The position numbers and the translations under genes were made by a program. From Luteimonas cucumeris (GTDB taxonomy: Bacteria; Pseudomonadota; Gammaproteobacteria; Xanthomonadales; Xanthomonadaceae), in NCBI RefSeq assembly GCF_007830035.1, contig NZ_VLKN01000012.1, positions 1 to 41,805 on the forward strand: a stretch of 41,805 nucleotides of DNA. Reading direction: 5' to 3'. Shown piece by piece: positions 1 to 11,861 of this stretch (the stretch's first letter is position 1; each line of letters opens with the position of its first letter). The notes under the pieces were generated by a model, which saw only the letters and a list, made by a program, of their open reading frames with translations, was not told the DNA's origin and made no database searches.

Positions 1-292
1 TCCAGGCGCGCCAATCCCTTTCAGTGGGTCTTCTGGCCGGGATTGCCGGCCTCGTGCTTCGCACGCGGCGTTCGGCCTTGCGCAAGCCGGTGGCTGCAGA
101 CGCAAGGCCTCACTCGGAGCACAATATTTCTTTCACGAAGTCCGGCGCCTGGGCTCGGCAAGCGCATCCTTTTGCCGGCGCACTCTCGTCCCTGCATGAC
201 CTCGCCTGCCCATGCAAGGCTTCGCCGGCCGCGCCCCGCGCTTTATACTGATACGAATGCACGGCCTCGATCAGCGGCCGCAAAGGTGGAAC
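1..292. other. Left-edge non-coding region upstream of cytochrome c
   Basis: No convincing gene is seen here. The open frames on both strands have arginine- and proline-rich compositions typical of unread frames in GC-rich DNA. The right part holds the probable promoter of the cytochrome gene. What lies further left is outside the window. Confidence 0.5.
221..249 (+). promoter_or_regulatory. Possible sigma-70 promoter of the cytochrome c gene
   Basis: TATACT at 244-249 is a good -10 match; TTCGCC at 221-226 is a weak -35 at 17 bp spacing. Transcription would begin near 256, leaving a short leader before the GTG at 293. The match is by eye only. Confidence 0.4.
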
Positions 293-811
293 GTGCGCAA
301 TTACGACCTCGATTTTCTGAAGAAATTCTCGCTGGTGATCGGCTTCCTGTCGCTGGTCACGCTCGGCCTGATCCTGCTGGCCCTGCACCTGCACGGCACC
401 CTGCCGCCGGAAGTGTCGCCGCAGGCGGCCCAGCGCACCCACATGCGGATCGCGCCGGTGGGCTCGGTCTACGCGGGCGCGACCGGCGCCGCCGAACAGG
501 CCGCCGCAGTGGCCGCGGCCGCGGCCAAGGCCGCTTCGCAGGTGGCTTATGGCGGCACCACCGACGGCTCGGTGATCTTCAACAACCTGTGCGCCGGTTG
601 CCACGTCTCCGGCGCCGGCAATGCGCCGACGATGGACCAGGGCCACTGGGGTCCGCGCATCGCGCAGGGCAAGGACACCCTGTACAAGCACGCCATCGAA
701 GGCTTCACCGGCCCGGATGGTGGCGTGATGCCGCCGCGCGGCGGCAACCCGGCGCTGACCGACGAGCAGGTCCGGGCGACGGTCGACTGGATGCTCGACA
801 ACCTGAAGTAA
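293..811 (+). CDS. Cytochrome c5 family protein (membrane-anchored c-type cytochrome)
   Basis: About 172 residues. An N-terminal hydrophobic segment (about residues 10-32) can serve as an uncleaved anchor or signal, so the haem domain should lie in the periplasm. An Ala-rich linker follows, then one haem-binding CAGCH motif (about residues 100-104) and a VMPPRGG segment whose Met is the likely sixth ligand, as in cytochrome c5. The role is presumably electron transfer in respiration. The start is uncertain: an in-frame ATG at 257 sits almost on the expected transcription start, whereas GTG 293 has AAGG six bases upstream and begins VRNYDLDFLKKFS, which resembles the N-termini I recall for xanthomonad homologues. 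A terminator hairpin follows the gene. Confidence 0.85.
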   Translation: MRNYDLDFLKKFSLVIGFLSLVTLGLILLALHLHGTLPPEVSPQAAQRTHMRIAPVGSVYAGATGAAEQAAAVAAAAAKAASQVAYGGTTDGSVIFNNLCAGCHVSGAGNAPTMDQGHWGPRIAQGKDTLYKHAIEGFTGPDGGVMPPRGGNPALTDEQVRATVDWMLDNLK

Positions 812-833
812 ACGCCGCTCTGGCACACTCCGC

Positions 834-861
834 GACGCCGCCTTCTGGCGGCGTCGTCGTT
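834..861 (+). terminator. Intrinsic terminator after the cytochrome c gene
   Basis: A perfect 9-bp stem (GACGCCGCC at 834-842 with GGCGGCGTC at 847-855) around a TTCT loop, followed by GTCGTTT. Confidence 0.7.
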
Positions 862-893
862 TGCGGCGCAGCCGGAATTGCAGGAGAACTGCC

Positions 894-2291
894 GTGATCC
901 GCTCCTCCCACGTCCTGTGCCTGCTGCTCGTCCTGCTCGGCGGCTGCCGGTCGGCGCCATCGGCCGATCACGCCCATCTGGCCGACGTCGACGCGGTCAT
1001 CGTGTCCGCGCCTCCGCCGGACTGGCAGGCCTACGACGGCCGCCGCGTGCGCATCGAGGCGCCGCTGACGATCACCGGCAACCGCGATCTGGACCGCGGC
1101 CGGCTGCTGGCCAGCTTCGACGGCCGCCTGTTCGCGCCGACCGAGATCGCCCGCCCCGGCGCCGCTGCTGCCGATGTGGCCGCCGACAATGCCCGTCGCC
1201 AGCTGACGATCGAACTGGCGCCGGACGTCGCGGCCGCGGCGCAGCCCTGGCGCAGCGGCAGCCTCCTCGAAGGCGTCGAAGGCAGGATCGTCGCGCGCGA
1301 CGACGGCTTCGTGCTGCAGGCCGACGCACCCCTGCACGTCCGCGCCAGTCCCCGCCCGGCCGCCCCGCAGGTGGCCGGCGACGTGCGCATCGCCAGCTTC
1401 AACCTGCACAACCTGTTCAATGGCGACGGCCGCGGCGGCGGCTTCCCGACCGCGCGTGGCGCGCGCACCGCGCAGGCCTATGCCCGCCAGCAGGACAAGC
1501 TGGTCGCCACCATCCGTGCGCTGGATCCGGACATCGCCGCGTTGATGGAACTGGAGAACGACGGCTATGACCCGGCGTCGAGCATCGCCGCGCTGGTCGC
1601 GGCACTCAACGCCGACGGCGGCGACTGGCGCTTCGTGGATCCCGGCAGCGGCCCCGGCGACAACCCGATCCGGGTCGGACTGATCTACCGTGCGTCGCGC
1701 GTCGAGACTGTCGGCAAGCCGGCAACCTTGACCGGAGGGCCGTTCGACGAGCGCAGCCGGGCGCCCTTGGCGCAGGGTTTCCGTGCCGGCCAGGGCCCGG
1801 CGTTCGTGGTCGTGGCCAACCACCTCAAGTCCAAAGGCTGCAGCGGCGCCGAAGGCCCGGACCGCGACCAGCACGACGGCCAGGCCTGCTGGAATGCCGT
1901 GCGAGTCGACTCGGCGCGCCGGCTGGCACAGTGGCTGCAACGCGATCCCACTGGAATCGGCAGCGATCTGTCCGTGATCCTCGGCGATTTCAATGCCTAC
2001 GCGCAGGAAGATCCGGTGCGGGTCTTCCTCGATGCCGGCTGGCGCGACGCCTTGCAAGGCACCGAAAACCCTTACAGCTTCATCTACGACGGACAGGCCG
2101 GGCGCCTCGACCACGCGCTGCTCAGCCCGGCACTGGCCGGGCGTCTGCGCGGCGCCGTGGAGTGGCACGCCAACGCCGATGAAGCCGACAACGGCGGCGA
2201 TCACGACGGCATCTCCGGCCAAGTCGACGGTACCCCGTGGCGCAGTTCGGATCACGATCCGCTGCTCATCGGCCTGCAACTGCGCCGCTAG
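894..2291 (+). CDS. ExeM-like endonuclease/exonuclease/phosphatase-fold lipoprotein
   Basis: About 465 residues. GTG at 894 is preceded by AGGAG at seven bases, a better start than upstream alternatives. The N-terminus is a lipoprotein signal ending LLGGC (Cys18), so it is probably membrane-tethered outside the cytoplasm. Residues of about 30-150 form an OB-like N-terminal domain of the kind seen in ExeM-type extracellular nucleases. The EEP catalytic domain follows, with RIASFNLHNLF, MELENDG, NHLKSKG, ILGDFNAY and the C-terminal SSDHDP, which supply the metal-binding Asn, Glu, Asp and His residues. The family hydrolyses phosphodiesters, so an extracellular or periplasmic nuclease is likely; DNA as substrate is inferred. 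The next gene starts 12 bp downstream. Confidence 0.85.
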   Translation: MIRSSHVLCLLLVLLGGCRSAPSADHAHLADVDAVIVSAPPPDWQAYDGRRVRIEAPLTITGNRDLDRGRLLASFDGRLFAPTEIARPGAAAADVAADNARRQLTIELAPDVAAAAQPWRSGSLLEGVEGRIVARDDGFVLQADAPLHVRASPRPAAPQVAGDVRIASFNLHNLFNGDGRGGGFPTARGARTAQAYARQQDKLVATIRALDPDIAALMELENDGYDPASSIAALVAALNADGGDWRFVDPGSGPGDNPIRVGLIYRASRVETVGKPATLTGGPFDERSRAPLAQGFRAGQGPAFVVVANHLKSKGCSGAEGPDRDQHDGQACWNAVRVDSARRLAQWLQRDPTGIGSDLSVILGDFNAYAQEDPVRVFLDAGWRDALQGTENPYSFIYDGQAGRLDHALLSPALAGRLRGAVEWHANADEADNGGDHDGISGQVDGTPWRSSDHDPLLIGLQLRR

Positions 2292-2303
2292 TATCATCGC
2301 GCC

Positions 2304-2972
2304 ATGACCCAGCCCGCCTTCCCCGATCGATCCGGTCCCGTGCAGCTCGCCGGTCCTGCCGGCGCACTGGAACTCGCGGTCGAACTGCCCGAGGCCGACG
2401 TGCCTACGCTGCCGGTCGTCGCCGTGGTCTGCCACCCGCTGCCCACCGAGGGCGGCAGCATGCACAACAAGGTGGTGACGATGGTTGCGCGCGCGTTGCG
2501 CGAACTCGGCGCCACCACGGTGCGCTTCAACTTCCGCGGCACCGGCCATTCCGAGGGCCAGTTCGACGAGGGCCGCGGCGAGGCCGACGACCTGCGCGCG
2601 GTGGTCGCCTGGGTGCGCGCGCAGCGACCGCGTCAGCAGCTGTGGCTGGCCGGCTTCAGTTTCGGCGCCTATGTCTCGTTGCGGGTGGCCGAGGAGCTCA
2701 AGCCTGCATTGCTGATCTCGATCGCGCCGCCGGCCGGGCGCTGGGATTTCGCCTCGATCGCACTGCCGACCATGCCCTGGCTGGTGGTGCAGGGCGACAA
2801 CGACGAAGTGGTCGATCCGCAGGCGGTCTACGGTTGGCTGGAGAAGTCCAAGGCGCAGGCCGAACTGGTGCGCATGCCCGACACCGGGCACTTCTTCCAT
2901 CGCAAGCTGATCGACCTGCGCGGCGCGATCAAGAATGGCGTGAAGCCCTACCTGCCCACCGCGGATGAATGA
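2304..2972 (+). CDS. Alpha/beta hydrolase (COG2945-like)
   Basis: About 222 residues with no signal peptide, so cytoplasmic. The family signature HPLPTEGGSMHNKVV is at about residues 44-58. The nucleophile elbow GFSFG places Ser at 119, the acidic member is probably in QGDNDEVVD (about 163-171), and His196 in DTGHFFH completes the triad. The substrate is unknown; relatives are small serine hydrolases or esterases. The last 8 bp overlap the start of zapE, so the two are probably translated together. Confidence 0.85.
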   Translation: MTQPAFPDRSGPVQLAGPAGALELAVELPEADVPTLPVVAVVCHPLPTEGGSMHNKVVTMVARALRELGATTVRFNFRGTGHSEGQFDEGRGEADDLRAVVAWVRAQRPRQQLWLAGFSFGAYVSLRVAEELKPALLISIAPPAGRWDFASIALPTMPWLVVQGDNDEVVDPQAVYGWLEKSKAQAELVRMPDTGHFFHRKLIDLRGAIKNGVKPYLPTADE

Positions 2973-4071
2973 CGCAGGCGCGGCGGCGACGCCGTCGGAC
3001 AACTACCGCGCCGGCGTGGCGCGCGGCGACTGGCAGGACGATCCGGCGCAGCACGAAGCCCTGCGCGAACTCGACCGCCTGCATGTCGCACTGACACAAC
3101 CGAGGCAACGTCCCGGCCTGCTGCAACGCCTTTTCGGCGACGGTCCGCCACCGCCGGAACCGGGCCTGTACCTGTGGGGCGGCGTCGGTCGTGGCAAGAC
3201 CTTCCTGATCGATCTGTTCTTCGATGGCCTTCCCATCAGGGAAAAACGCCGCACCCATTTCCATCGTTTCATGCGCGACGTGCACGAACGCCTGCGCGCG
3301 CACACAGGCGAGCGCGATCCCCTGGCGATCATCGCGCGCGAATGGCGCGCATCGCTGCGGGTGCTGGTGCTGGACGAATTCTTCGTCAGCGACATCGGCG
3401 ATGCGATGCTGCTCGGGCGCCTGCTCGAGCGCCTGTTCACCGAAGGCGTGCTGCTGGTGACCACTTCCAACAGCACCCCGGACACGCTGTACAAGGACGG
3501 TCTGCAGCGCGCGCGATTCTTGCCGGCGATCGCGCTGATCAAGCAACACTGCCGCGTCGTGCATCTCGACAGCGACACCGACTACCGGCTGCGCGAACTG
3601 ACCCGCTCGCCGGTGTACCGCGCGCCGCTGGACGACGGCTCCGATGCCTGGCTGGAAGCGCGCTGGCATGCGCTCGGCGGCGACGACGCCCACCGCAATG
3701 GCAGCATCGAACTGGACGGCCGTAAGCTGCCGGTGCGCGCACGCTGCAAAGGCATGGCCTGGTTTGATTTCAGCGCGCTATGCGAAGGTCCGCGCGCGGC
3801 CTCGGACTATATCGAGATAGCGCGCGAATTCCACACCGTGCTGCTCGGTGGCATTCCGGTAATGGATGCGCAACGCGACGACGCGGCGCGGCGTTTCATC
3901 ACCCTGATCGACGAGCTGTACGACCGCCACGTCAACCTGGTCTGCACGGCCGACGCATCGCCGCCGATGCTGTACGGCGGCGAGCGCCTGCGCGGCGCCT
4001 TCGAGCGCACGACCTCACGCCTGTTCGAGATGCAGTCGACTGCCTATCTCACCCTCGAACATCGCCAGTAG
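2965..4071 (+). CDS. zapE: Cell division protein ZapE (AFG1-like ATPase)
   Basis: About 368 residues, the usual length for ZapE. A Walker A motif (GGVGRGKT, residues 72-79) follows LYLWG, and Walker B is VLVLDEF (133-139). The FVSDIGDAM, TTSNSTPDTLYKDGLQR and FLPAI segments are characteristic of the ZapE/AFG1 P-loop ATPases. In E. coli ZapE associates with the division ring and affects Z-ring constriction, especially under low oxygen or heat. It overlaps the upstream hydrolase gene by 8 bp, and the next gene (sod) converges on it from the opposite strand after 11 bp. Confidence 0.92.
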   Translation: MNDAGAAATPSDNYRAGVARGDWQDDPAQHEALRELDRLHVALTQPRQRPGLLQRLFGDGPPPPEPGLYLWGGVGRGKTFLIDLFFDGLPIREKRRTHFHRFMRDVHERLRAHTGERDPLAIIAREWRASLRVLVLDEFFVSDIGDAMLLGRLLERLFTEGVLLVTTSNSTPDTLYKDGLQRARFLPAIALIKQHCRVVHLDSDTDYRLRELTRSPVYRAPLDDGSDAWLEARWHALGGDDAHRNGSIELDGRKLPVRARCKGMAWFDFSALCEGPRAASDYIEIAREFHTVLLGGIPVMDAQRDDAARRFITLIDELYDRHVNLVCTADASPPMLYGGERLRGAFERTTSRLFEMQSTAYLTLEHRQ

Positions 4072-4082
4072 CTGTAAACGAG

Positions 4083-4709
4083 TCAGCCGCCCTTGGCTTC
4101 GGCGTAACGGCGCGCCACTTCCTTCCAGTTGATCACGTTGTAGAACGCAGCGATGTATTCCGGGCGGCGATTCTGGTACTTCAGGTAGTAGGCGTGTTCC
4201 CACACGTCCAGGCCCAGGATCGGCGTGTTGCCGGAACCGATGCCTTTCATCAGCGGGTTGTCCTGGTTGCCGCTGTCTTCAACCGCCAGCTTGCCTTTGC
4301 CGTCGACGACCAGCCAGGCCCAGCCGCTGCCAAAACGTCCGACTGCGGCCTTGGTGAAGGCTTCCTTGAACCTGTCGAAACCGCCCAGGTCGCTGTCGAT
4401 CGCTTTTGCAAGATCGCCGTCGGGTTCACCACCGCCATCGGGACTCATCACCGTCCAGAACAGACTGTGGTTGGCGTGGCCGCCGCCGTGGTTGCGCACC
4501 GCGCCGCGCTTGGCTTCGGGTACCGCGTCAAGATCTCGAATGAGTGATTCCACCGGCTTGTCGGCGAGCGCCGTGCCATCGACCGCTTCGTTGAGCTTGT
4601 CGACGTAGGTCTGGTGATGCTTGGTGTGATGGATCTCCATCGTCTTCGCGTCGACATGCGGCTCGAGCGCGTCGTAGGCGTAAGGCAGTTTCGGAAGCGT
4701 GTAAGGCAT
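4083..4709 (-). CDS. sodA: Superoxide dismutase, Mn-type signature
   Basis: About 208 residues, cytoplasmic (no signal peptide). The metal ligands are all present: His27, His81, Asp168 and His172 in the DVWEHAYY signature. [11 protein letters not shown] has Gly where Fe enzymes usually have Gln, and SGNQDNPLM has Gln149, together the manganese-type pattern. Metal use could still be cambialistic. It converts superoxide to hydrogen peroxide and oxygen. The start is fixed by GGAG seven bases before the ATG. Homologues are sometimes labelled sodB. The gene converges with zapE; there is a 160-bp upstream gap before the permease gene, which is on the same strand. Confidence 0.93.
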   Translation of the reverse strand: MPYTLPKLPYAYDALEPHVDAKTMEIHHTKHHQTYVDKLNEAVDGTALADKPVESLIRDLDAVPEAKRGAVRNHGGGHANHSLFWTVMSPDGGGEPDGDLAKAIDSDLGGFDRFKEAFTKAAVGRFGSGWAWLVVDGKGKLAVEDSGNQDNPLMKGIGSGNTPILGLDVWEHAYYLKYQNRRPEYIAAFYNVINWKEVARRYAEAKGG

Positions 4710-4876
4710 GGTTCTGCTCCATCGTGTGGGATGGCGCGTCGCACGGATGCGCCTGGCCTGGCCATGATAAGTCCCTCCGATGAACACGCTGTCAGGATGC
4801 TGCGTTGCGCGCGATCGGTGCGTTAAAACCGCGTCAAACAATGGGTATCCATGCCTTGCACGAAAGGTAATCCGGC

Positions 4877-6208
4877 TCACGGAAGCTGGCGTGGCCGGGT
4901 CATGCGCAACGCGCCGTACACGGCGATCAGCAGCAGCAAAGCGCCACCCAGGGCCAACCATTCCTTCGCGGTCAGCGTGGCGACGATGGCCGTCATCGCC
5001 AACACCGACAGCAGCGGTATCGCCGCACCACCGGGCAGCACGAACGGCTCGCCGCGTTCGCGCAGGTCGACCCGCTGCGCGCGCCACGCTGCGGCGCACA
5101 CCACGATGTAGACCAGGCAGTTGCCGCCGCCGGAAATCAGCGCCAGCGCATCAAAGCTGCCGCCCAGCGCCAGCACGCAGCCGAGGCCGGCGTGCGTCGC
5201 GATTGCCAGCAGCGGCACGCGATGCGCGGCGCTGACCGCGCCGAACGCGCCGGGCAGGTAGCCGTCGCGCCCGAGCGCGAACAACAGTCGCGACGATCCC
5301 AGCAGGTTGCCCATCAGGAAGCCGAACATCGACACGCACGCGGTCAGCAGCAGCAGCACGCGACCGGGCGACCACAACGCGCCGGCCGTGTCGGCCAGCG
5401 GCACGCCGCTTTGCCCCAGTCCGGCGCCGAGCACGCCCTGGGTGACGACCTGCAGGCCCAGGTACAGCAGCACCACCAGCAGGATCGCGGCCATCGTCGC
5501 GCGCGGCACGCTTTTCGACACGTCGCGCACTTCGCCCGACGGAATCAGCGCCGTTTCCATGCCCGAATAGGCGAACATCACCAGCACCATCGAGGTACCC
5601 ATCGCGCTCCACGACGGCACGTCGGTCCAGCTGACCTGATGCCAGTCGACGAAGAACAGGCCGACGCCGGCGAGCAGGAACAACGGCGTCAGCTTCAGGG
5701 TCGCCAGTACCGCGATCGCGCGCGCACCGAGCTTGACGCCGAACGCGTTGAACGCGAACACGACCAGGTAAACGCCGATCAGCAGCATCGCGCGCGCAGC
5801 CGGTTCGGCGAACAGCGGCAGCAGGCCTGCTACCTGCACCGACAGCGCGGCGGCGACACCGGCGCTGGACGCGACGTTGCTGATCCACATCAGCGCGCCG
5901 GCGACGAATCCGGCGAACGGCCCGAACACGGCGCCGGCATAGGTGTAGGGACTGCCTGTTGCGGCGGCGCGACTGCCGACCGCGGCGAAGCACAATGCGA
6001 TCGGAATGATCGCCAGCGCGCCGGCGATCAGCGCCAGCGGCGCGGCCGCGCCCATCTGCGCCGACAGCGTGGCCGGCATCTTGAAGATGCCCGCGCCGAC
6101 GATGATGTTGATCACCGCCGCGGTCAGCGCGAACGATCCGACCGCACGCACCAGTGCGGCATCGCCTTGCAGTGCGCTGTTGTGGGTGGATCGATCCGGT
6201 CCGCTCAT
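4877..6208 (-). CDS. APC-superfamily amino acid permease
   Basis: About 443 residues and almost entirely hydrophobic, with roughly twelve membrane segments in the inner membrane. The first segment carries the conserved [13 protein letters not shown] motif of amino acid/polyamine/organocation transporters, where the substrate carboxylate and ammonium are bound at the unwound helix. [15 protein letters not shown] in the middle resembles the helix-6 motif (FAYxGxE) of the same family. The substrate cannot be read from the sequence. ATG 6208 is preferred over the longer frame because the extra N-terminus is arginine-rich and non-homologous in character. It is divergent from queF, with about 120 bp between them. 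Confidence 0.85.
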   Translation of the reverse strand: MSGPDRSTHNSALQGDAALVRAVGSFALTAAVINIIVGAGIFKMPATLSAQMGAAAPLALIAGALAIIPIALCFAAVGSRAAATGSPYTYAGAVFGPFAGFVAGALMWISNVASSAGVAAALSVQVAGLLPLFAEPAARAMLLIGVYLVVFAFNAFGVKLGARAIAVLATLKLTPLFLLAGVGLFFVDWHQVSWTDVPSWSAMGTSMVLVMFAYSGMETALIPSGEVRDVSKSVPRATMAAILLVVLLYLGLQVVTQGVLGAGLGQSGVPLADTAGALWSPGRVLLLLTACVSMFGFLMGNLLGSSRLLFALGRDGYLPGAFGAVSAAHRVPLLAIATHAGLGCVLALGGSFDALALISGGGNCLVYIVVCAAAWRAQRVDLRERGEPFVLPGGAAIPLLSVLAMTAIVATLTAKEWLALGGALLLLIAVYGALRMTRPRQLP

Positions 6209-6330
6209 GGGGTTCCCCGTCGTGGTCCGGCGCAGCCTCGCATGGCGACGGGGGCGGAGGCGAGTGCAGGGGGTGCATCGCACTGTCCCGGTTTCAGAAG
6301 TGAATTCAGGCACGCGCGTAGAATGGGTTG

Positions 6331-7140
6331 ATGACTTCCGCCATTCCCCTCGGCCGCGACGTCGCCTATCCGGCGCACTACGATCCCTCGCTGCTGTTCC
6401 CGATCGCCCGCGCGCTGGGTCGCACCGCGCTCGACATGCATGGCGCGGCCTTGCCTTTCATCGGTCACGATCGCTGGCAGGCGTACGAACTCAGCTGGCT
6501 GGATGCGCGCGGCAAGCCGCGCGTGGGCACCGCCACGATCCAGGTGCCGTGCGAGTCGCCGAACCTGATCGAATCCAAATCGCTCAAGCTGTATCTCAAT
6601 TCATTCAACGCACACCGTTGCGATGGCGATGCGGCCGTGCTGGCCACCATCGCCGCCGATCTTTCGCGTGCGGCCGGCGCCCAGGTCACGGTCGCGTTCG
6701 GCCTGCCGGCGATCGTCGAGGATGATGCCGCGCAATCGATCGACGATCTCGACATCGCCATCGACCGTTACGGCCCGCCCGACCCGCACTGGCTGCAGGC
6801 CGATGCGCAGTCGATCGTCGAGGAAACCCTTGGCTCGGCGCTGCTGAAGTCGAACTGCCCGGTCACCGGCCAGCCGGACTGGGCCAGCTTGCGGATCGCG
6901 TATCGCGGCCCGCGGCTGGATCGTGCCGGCCTGCTGCGGTACCTGGTGTCGTTCCGCGACCATGCCGAGTTCCACGAGCAATGCGTCGAACGCATCTTCG
7001 TCGACCTGGTGGCGCGCTGCCGGCCGCAGGCGCTGTCGGTCGAGGCGCGTTACACGCGTCGTGGTGGACTGGACATCAATCCCTGGCGCGCGACTCCCGG
7101 CCACGCGCCGCCGCTGCCTGCACGCGACGCGCGCCAGTAA
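6331..7140 (+). CDS. queF: NADPH-dependent 7-cyano-7-deazaguanine (preQ0) reductase QueF
   Basis: About 269 residues, the long bimodular form as in E. coli. It reduces the nitrile of preQ0 to the amine preQ1 for queuosine modification of tRNA. The NADPH-binding motif ESKSLK is at residues 81-86, the catalytic Cys is at 176 in [14 protein letters not shown], with Asp183, and the substrate-binding HE pair is in FHEQC (about 215-216). No preQ1 riboswitch was recognised in the short leader. The other queuosine genes are not in the window. Confidence 0.95.
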   Translation: MTSAIPLGRDVAYPAHYDPSLLFPIARALGRTALDMHGAALPFIGHDRWQAYELSWLDARGKPRVGTATIQVPCESPNLIESKSLKLYLNSFNAHRCDGDAAVLATIAADLSRAAGAQVTVAFGLPAIVEDDAAQSIDDLDIAIDRYGPPDPHWLQADAQSIVEETLGSALLKSNCPVTGQPDWASLRIAYRGPRLDRAGLLRYLVSFRDHAEFHEQCVERIFVDLVARCRPQALSVEARYTRRGGLDINPWRATPGHAPPLPARDARQ

Positions 7141-7253
7141 CAGCGCGCCGGTAAAAAACGTGTGCTTCCGGTTCACGGCGTTGCAATGAATTCTTAACGC
7201 AAGCCGTGCAAACGTGGCCTCCACCCAGACCCGGTCCGGGTAAGGAGCTCCCA

Positions 7254-7559
7254 ATGACCAACGAAAAGAAAGCCGACTTCTCGGGCGTGACCTCCAAGGT
7301 CGACACCACCGAACAGAAAGTGGAAAAGGCCGATTTTTCAGGCGTGACCGCGCGTGTCGACAGCACCGAGGAAAAGGTCGGTGACGTCGAGCAGACCTAC
7401 ACCGTGCAGAAGGGCGACACGCTGTCGGCCATCTCCAAGCAGTTCTACGGCAAGGCCAGCGGCTGGAACGCGATCTTCGAGGCCAACCGCGACCAGCTCG
7501 ACGACCCGGACCGGATCCAGCCCGGACAGGTCCTGAAGATTCCGCTCGACAACGCCTGA
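7254..7559 (+). CDS. Small LysM-domain protein with duplicated N-terminal repeat
   Basis: About 101 residues; the start is fixed by TAAGGAG at 7241-7247. No signal peptide is visible. Residues 6-42 are two copies of a 19-residue unit ([18 protein letters not shown]), then a LysM domain (about 48-97: [18 protein letters not shown] ... [19 protein letters not shown]). The LysM part resembles that of E. coli Kbp (YgaU), a cytoplasmic potassium-binding protein, but the BON domain of Kbp is missing and the repeat takes its place. A peptidoglycan or stress role is possible but not shown. A lipoprotein gene follows 45 bp downstream and may be co-transcribed. Confidence 0.85.
   Translation: MTNEKKADFSGVTSKVDTTEQKVEKADFSGVTARVDSTEEKVGDVEQTYTVQKGDTLSAISKQFYGKASGWNAIFEANRDQLDDPDRIQPGQVLKIPLDNA
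7269..7382 (+). repeat. Two tandem 57-bp units inside the LysM gene
   Basis: Units 7269-7325 and 7326-7382 are in frame and encode the 19-residue repeat. They differ at many third codon positions, so the duplication is old and kept at protein level. Confidence 0.8.
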
Positions 7560-7604
7560 GCGCGACGCCGCTTTATCCCTCATTCGTCTGCAAGGAACCT
7601 CCCC

Positions 7605-8093
7605 ATGAACAACAACACGCTTTCCTATGCATTGATCGTGGCCCTGGCCGGCTCAGTGGCGCTGGTCGGCTGCAAGAAGAAGGATGACGCCGCGGCCGTG
7701 ACCGCGCCGCCTGCGGCCACCGAACCGGCACCGATGGAACCGGCACCGATGCCCGAGGCGCCGGCCGCCGCCACGGTCAGTGCGGTTACCGTCGGCACCA
7801 CCGCCGCCGCCGACAAATCGGTCGCCGCGGTGTCCACGTTCAAGCCGACCGACCGGATCATCGTCTCGATCAGGACCACCGGCACCGCCAGCAACCAGGA
7901 AGTCGGCGCCAAGCTGACTTATCAGGACGGCCAGGTGGCCGGCGAGCAGAAGCAGACGCTCAACACCACCGGCGACGGCATCACCAACATTGAGTTCAGC
8001 AATCCGTCGCCGTGGCCGGCCGGCAAGTACACGGTCGACGTCACCGTCAACGGCACGCCGGCGGGCGCCCCGCAGTCGATCGAGGTGAAGTAG
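7605..8093 (+). CDS. Uncharacterised small lipoprotein
   Basis: About 162 residues. AAGGA lies nine bases before the ATG. The signal peptide ends in LVGC (Cys23) followed by KKKDD, so it is a lipoprotein. A low-complexity Ala/Pro/Met linker (about 30-65) leads into a C-terminal beta-rich domain (about 78-162) with alternating hydrophobics (IIVSIRT, VGAKLTYQDG, YTVDVTVNG) reminiscent of an immunoglobulin-like sandwich. No catalytic motif is seen. It ends just before a strong terminator and probably shares a transcript with the LysM gene. Confidence 0.75.
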   Translation: MNNNTLSYALIVALAGSVALVGCKKKDDAAAVTAPPAATEPAPMEPAPMPEAPAAATVSAVTVGTTAAADKSVAAVSTFKPTDRIIVSIRTTGTASNQEVGAKLTYQDGQVAGEQKQTLNTTGDGITNIEFSNPSPWPAGKYTVDVTVNGTPAGAPQSIEVK

Positions 8094-8121
8094 ACGCCTC
8101 GCGCTTCGTTCGCGAAGTTCG

Positions 8122-8153
8122 AAAAGGGCGCGACGCAGGTCGCGCCCTTTTTT
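8122..8153. terminator. Intrinsic terminator, probably bidirectional
   Basis: AAAAGGGCGCGAC (8122-8134) pairs with GTCGCGCCCTTTT across a GCAG loop, with A and T runs on opposite sides. It can end the lipoprotein gene on the plus strand and the YchJ-like gene on the minus strand. Confidence 0.85.
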
Positions 8154-8179
8154 GTCGGCGATGTCATCGCCCGTTCGAT

Positions 8180-8557
8180 TCAACGCGCCGGAAACGTGCC
8201 GTCGAGGTAGTACCAGCGGCCGTCCTCGCGCAGGAAGCGGCTGATCTCGTGCAGGCGCACTACCGGCGCGCCGCCGATGCGGTAACGCGCGACGAATTCG
8301 ACGCTGGCGCTGTCGTTGCCATCCGCCGCGTGCCGTTTCACTTCCAGTCCCAGCCAGCGGGTGCCGGCATCGAGCTCCAGTTCCGCCGGTCGCGTACGCG
8401 GATGCCAGGTCGCCAGCAGATAACCGCGGTGGCCCAGCGCGTACGCGCTGTAGCGCGAGCGCATCAGCGCCTCGGCGGTGGCAGCAATCGCGCCGGCGTG
8501 CAACGGGTCGCAGCAGTCGGCATAGGATCGGGCAGGGTGGCAGGGACAGGCAGGCAT
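8180..8557 (-). CDS. YchJ-like SEC-C motif protein (UPF0225 family)
   Basis: About 125 residues. The N-terminus CPCHPARSYADCC (Cys4, Cys6, Cys15, Cys16) is a SEC-C-type zinc-binding motif, and ALMRSRYSAYALG is the hallmark of the YchJ family, with an NTF2-like fold behind it. It lacks the second, C-terminal SEC-C motif of the roughly 150-residue E. coli YchJ, and nothing suggests a truncation: it ends cleanly before a terminator. Function is unknown. It is divergent from another SEC-C protein gene with 103 bp between. Confidence 0.85.
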   Translation of the reverse strand: MPACPCHPARSYADCCDPLHAGAIAATAEALMRSRYSAYALGHRGYLLATWHPRTRPAELELDAGTRWLGLEVKRHAADGNDSASVEFVARYRIGGAPVVRLHEISRFLREDGRWYYLDGTFPAR

Positions 8558-8660
8558 GCGGATCCGGATCGCGGTCGAGCCACGGAGATGACGTCCATTC
8601 TCGGTCAGTCCACGCGCGGACGACTACCATGCGTGTCCGCCCCGCTGCCGGCCCCGTCCC

Positions 8661-9365
8661 ATGAAAGCTCCCGCCACGCTCGACGACGACCAGGTCGAAC
8701 GCCTCGCCGAACTGCTTGAGCAGCGCGCGGTGCCGTTCAAGGGCTTCAACCTGGAAGCACTGGACGGCTATCTGTCGGCGCTGGTGGTGTCGCCGGAAAC
8801 GGTGCCGTTCGAGCAGTGGCAGCTGCCGATCTGGGGCACGCCGCCGCGCTGGGCCGACGAGGACGAGCGCGCGCAGGTCGAGGCACTGCTGCAGGGCCAC
8901 TGGAACATGGTCAGCCAGCGCGTGCGTTTCGGCGACGACGACCTGCCCGATCATCTGGCGCCGCTGCTGTGGCTGCCCGAGGATCCGGAACAGGAACAGG
9001 AAGACGAGCTGGACGTCGGCCGCGACTGGGCATTCGGTTTCTTCCGCGGGGTCGAGCTCAACGAGATCGCCTGGGACCAACGCCTCGACGAGCATGGCTG
9101 GATCGACGAGATCTTTTCCCTGCTCGACCGCCTCGCCAGCGGCGAGGTGCTGGCCGAGGACCCGACTGCCGCGGCCACGCCGATCAGCTACCGCGAGCGG
9201 CTGGAAATCATCGGCGGGCTGCCCGGCATGCTTGCCGACCTGCACCACCATCGCATCGAGGCGCTGACGCCGCGCGAGCCGATCCGGCGCGAGGCCACGC
9301 CGGACCGCAACGCAGCCTGCCCGTGCGGCAGCGGCCGCAAGTTCAAGAAGTGCTGCGGCGCCTAG
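8661..9365 (+). CDS. UPF0149/YecA-like protein with C-terminal SEC-C motif
   Basis: About 234 residues, cytoplasmic. The N-terminal helical part contains the UPF0149 hallmark [18 protein letters not shown] (about residues 28-45) and DWAFGFFRG. The last 15 residues are a complete SEC-C zinc motif ([13 protein letters not shown]; Cys220, Cys222, Cys231, Cys232), which in SecA also binds SecB and ribosomes. The role is unknown; YecA of E. coli is a ribosome- and SecA-related metallochaperone-like protein. Confidence 0.85.
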   Translation: MKAPATLDDDQVERLAELLEQRAVPFKGFNLEALDGYLSALVVSPETVPFEQWQLPIWGTPPRWADEDERAQVEALLQGHWNMVSQRVRFGDDDLPDHLAPLLWLPEDPEQEQEDELDVGRDWAFGFFRGVELNEIAWDQRLDEHGWIDEIFSLLDRLASGEVLAEDPTAAATPISYRERLEIIGGLPGMLADLHHHRIEALTPREPIRREATPDRNAACPCGSGRKFKKCCGA

Positions 9366-11801
<2,436 letters not shown>

Positions 11802-11861
11802 TCGATTCGCCCGGCGCGCGATGCGCCGGGCACTCAAGCCACAAACCTGCGCGATGCCTTG

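Noticed and set aside
705-3002. Long minus-strand open frame (765 codons) across the nuclease and hydrolase genes
   Set aside because: Composition is Arg/Gln/Ala-rich without motifs, and the plus strand holds well-recognised families. It is a mirror frame of GC-rich coding DNA.
6209-6330. preQ1 riboswitch before queF
   Set aside because: No pseudoknot-type preQ1 aptamer with its A-rich tail could be recognised in the 120-bp gap, which also serves a divergent gene.
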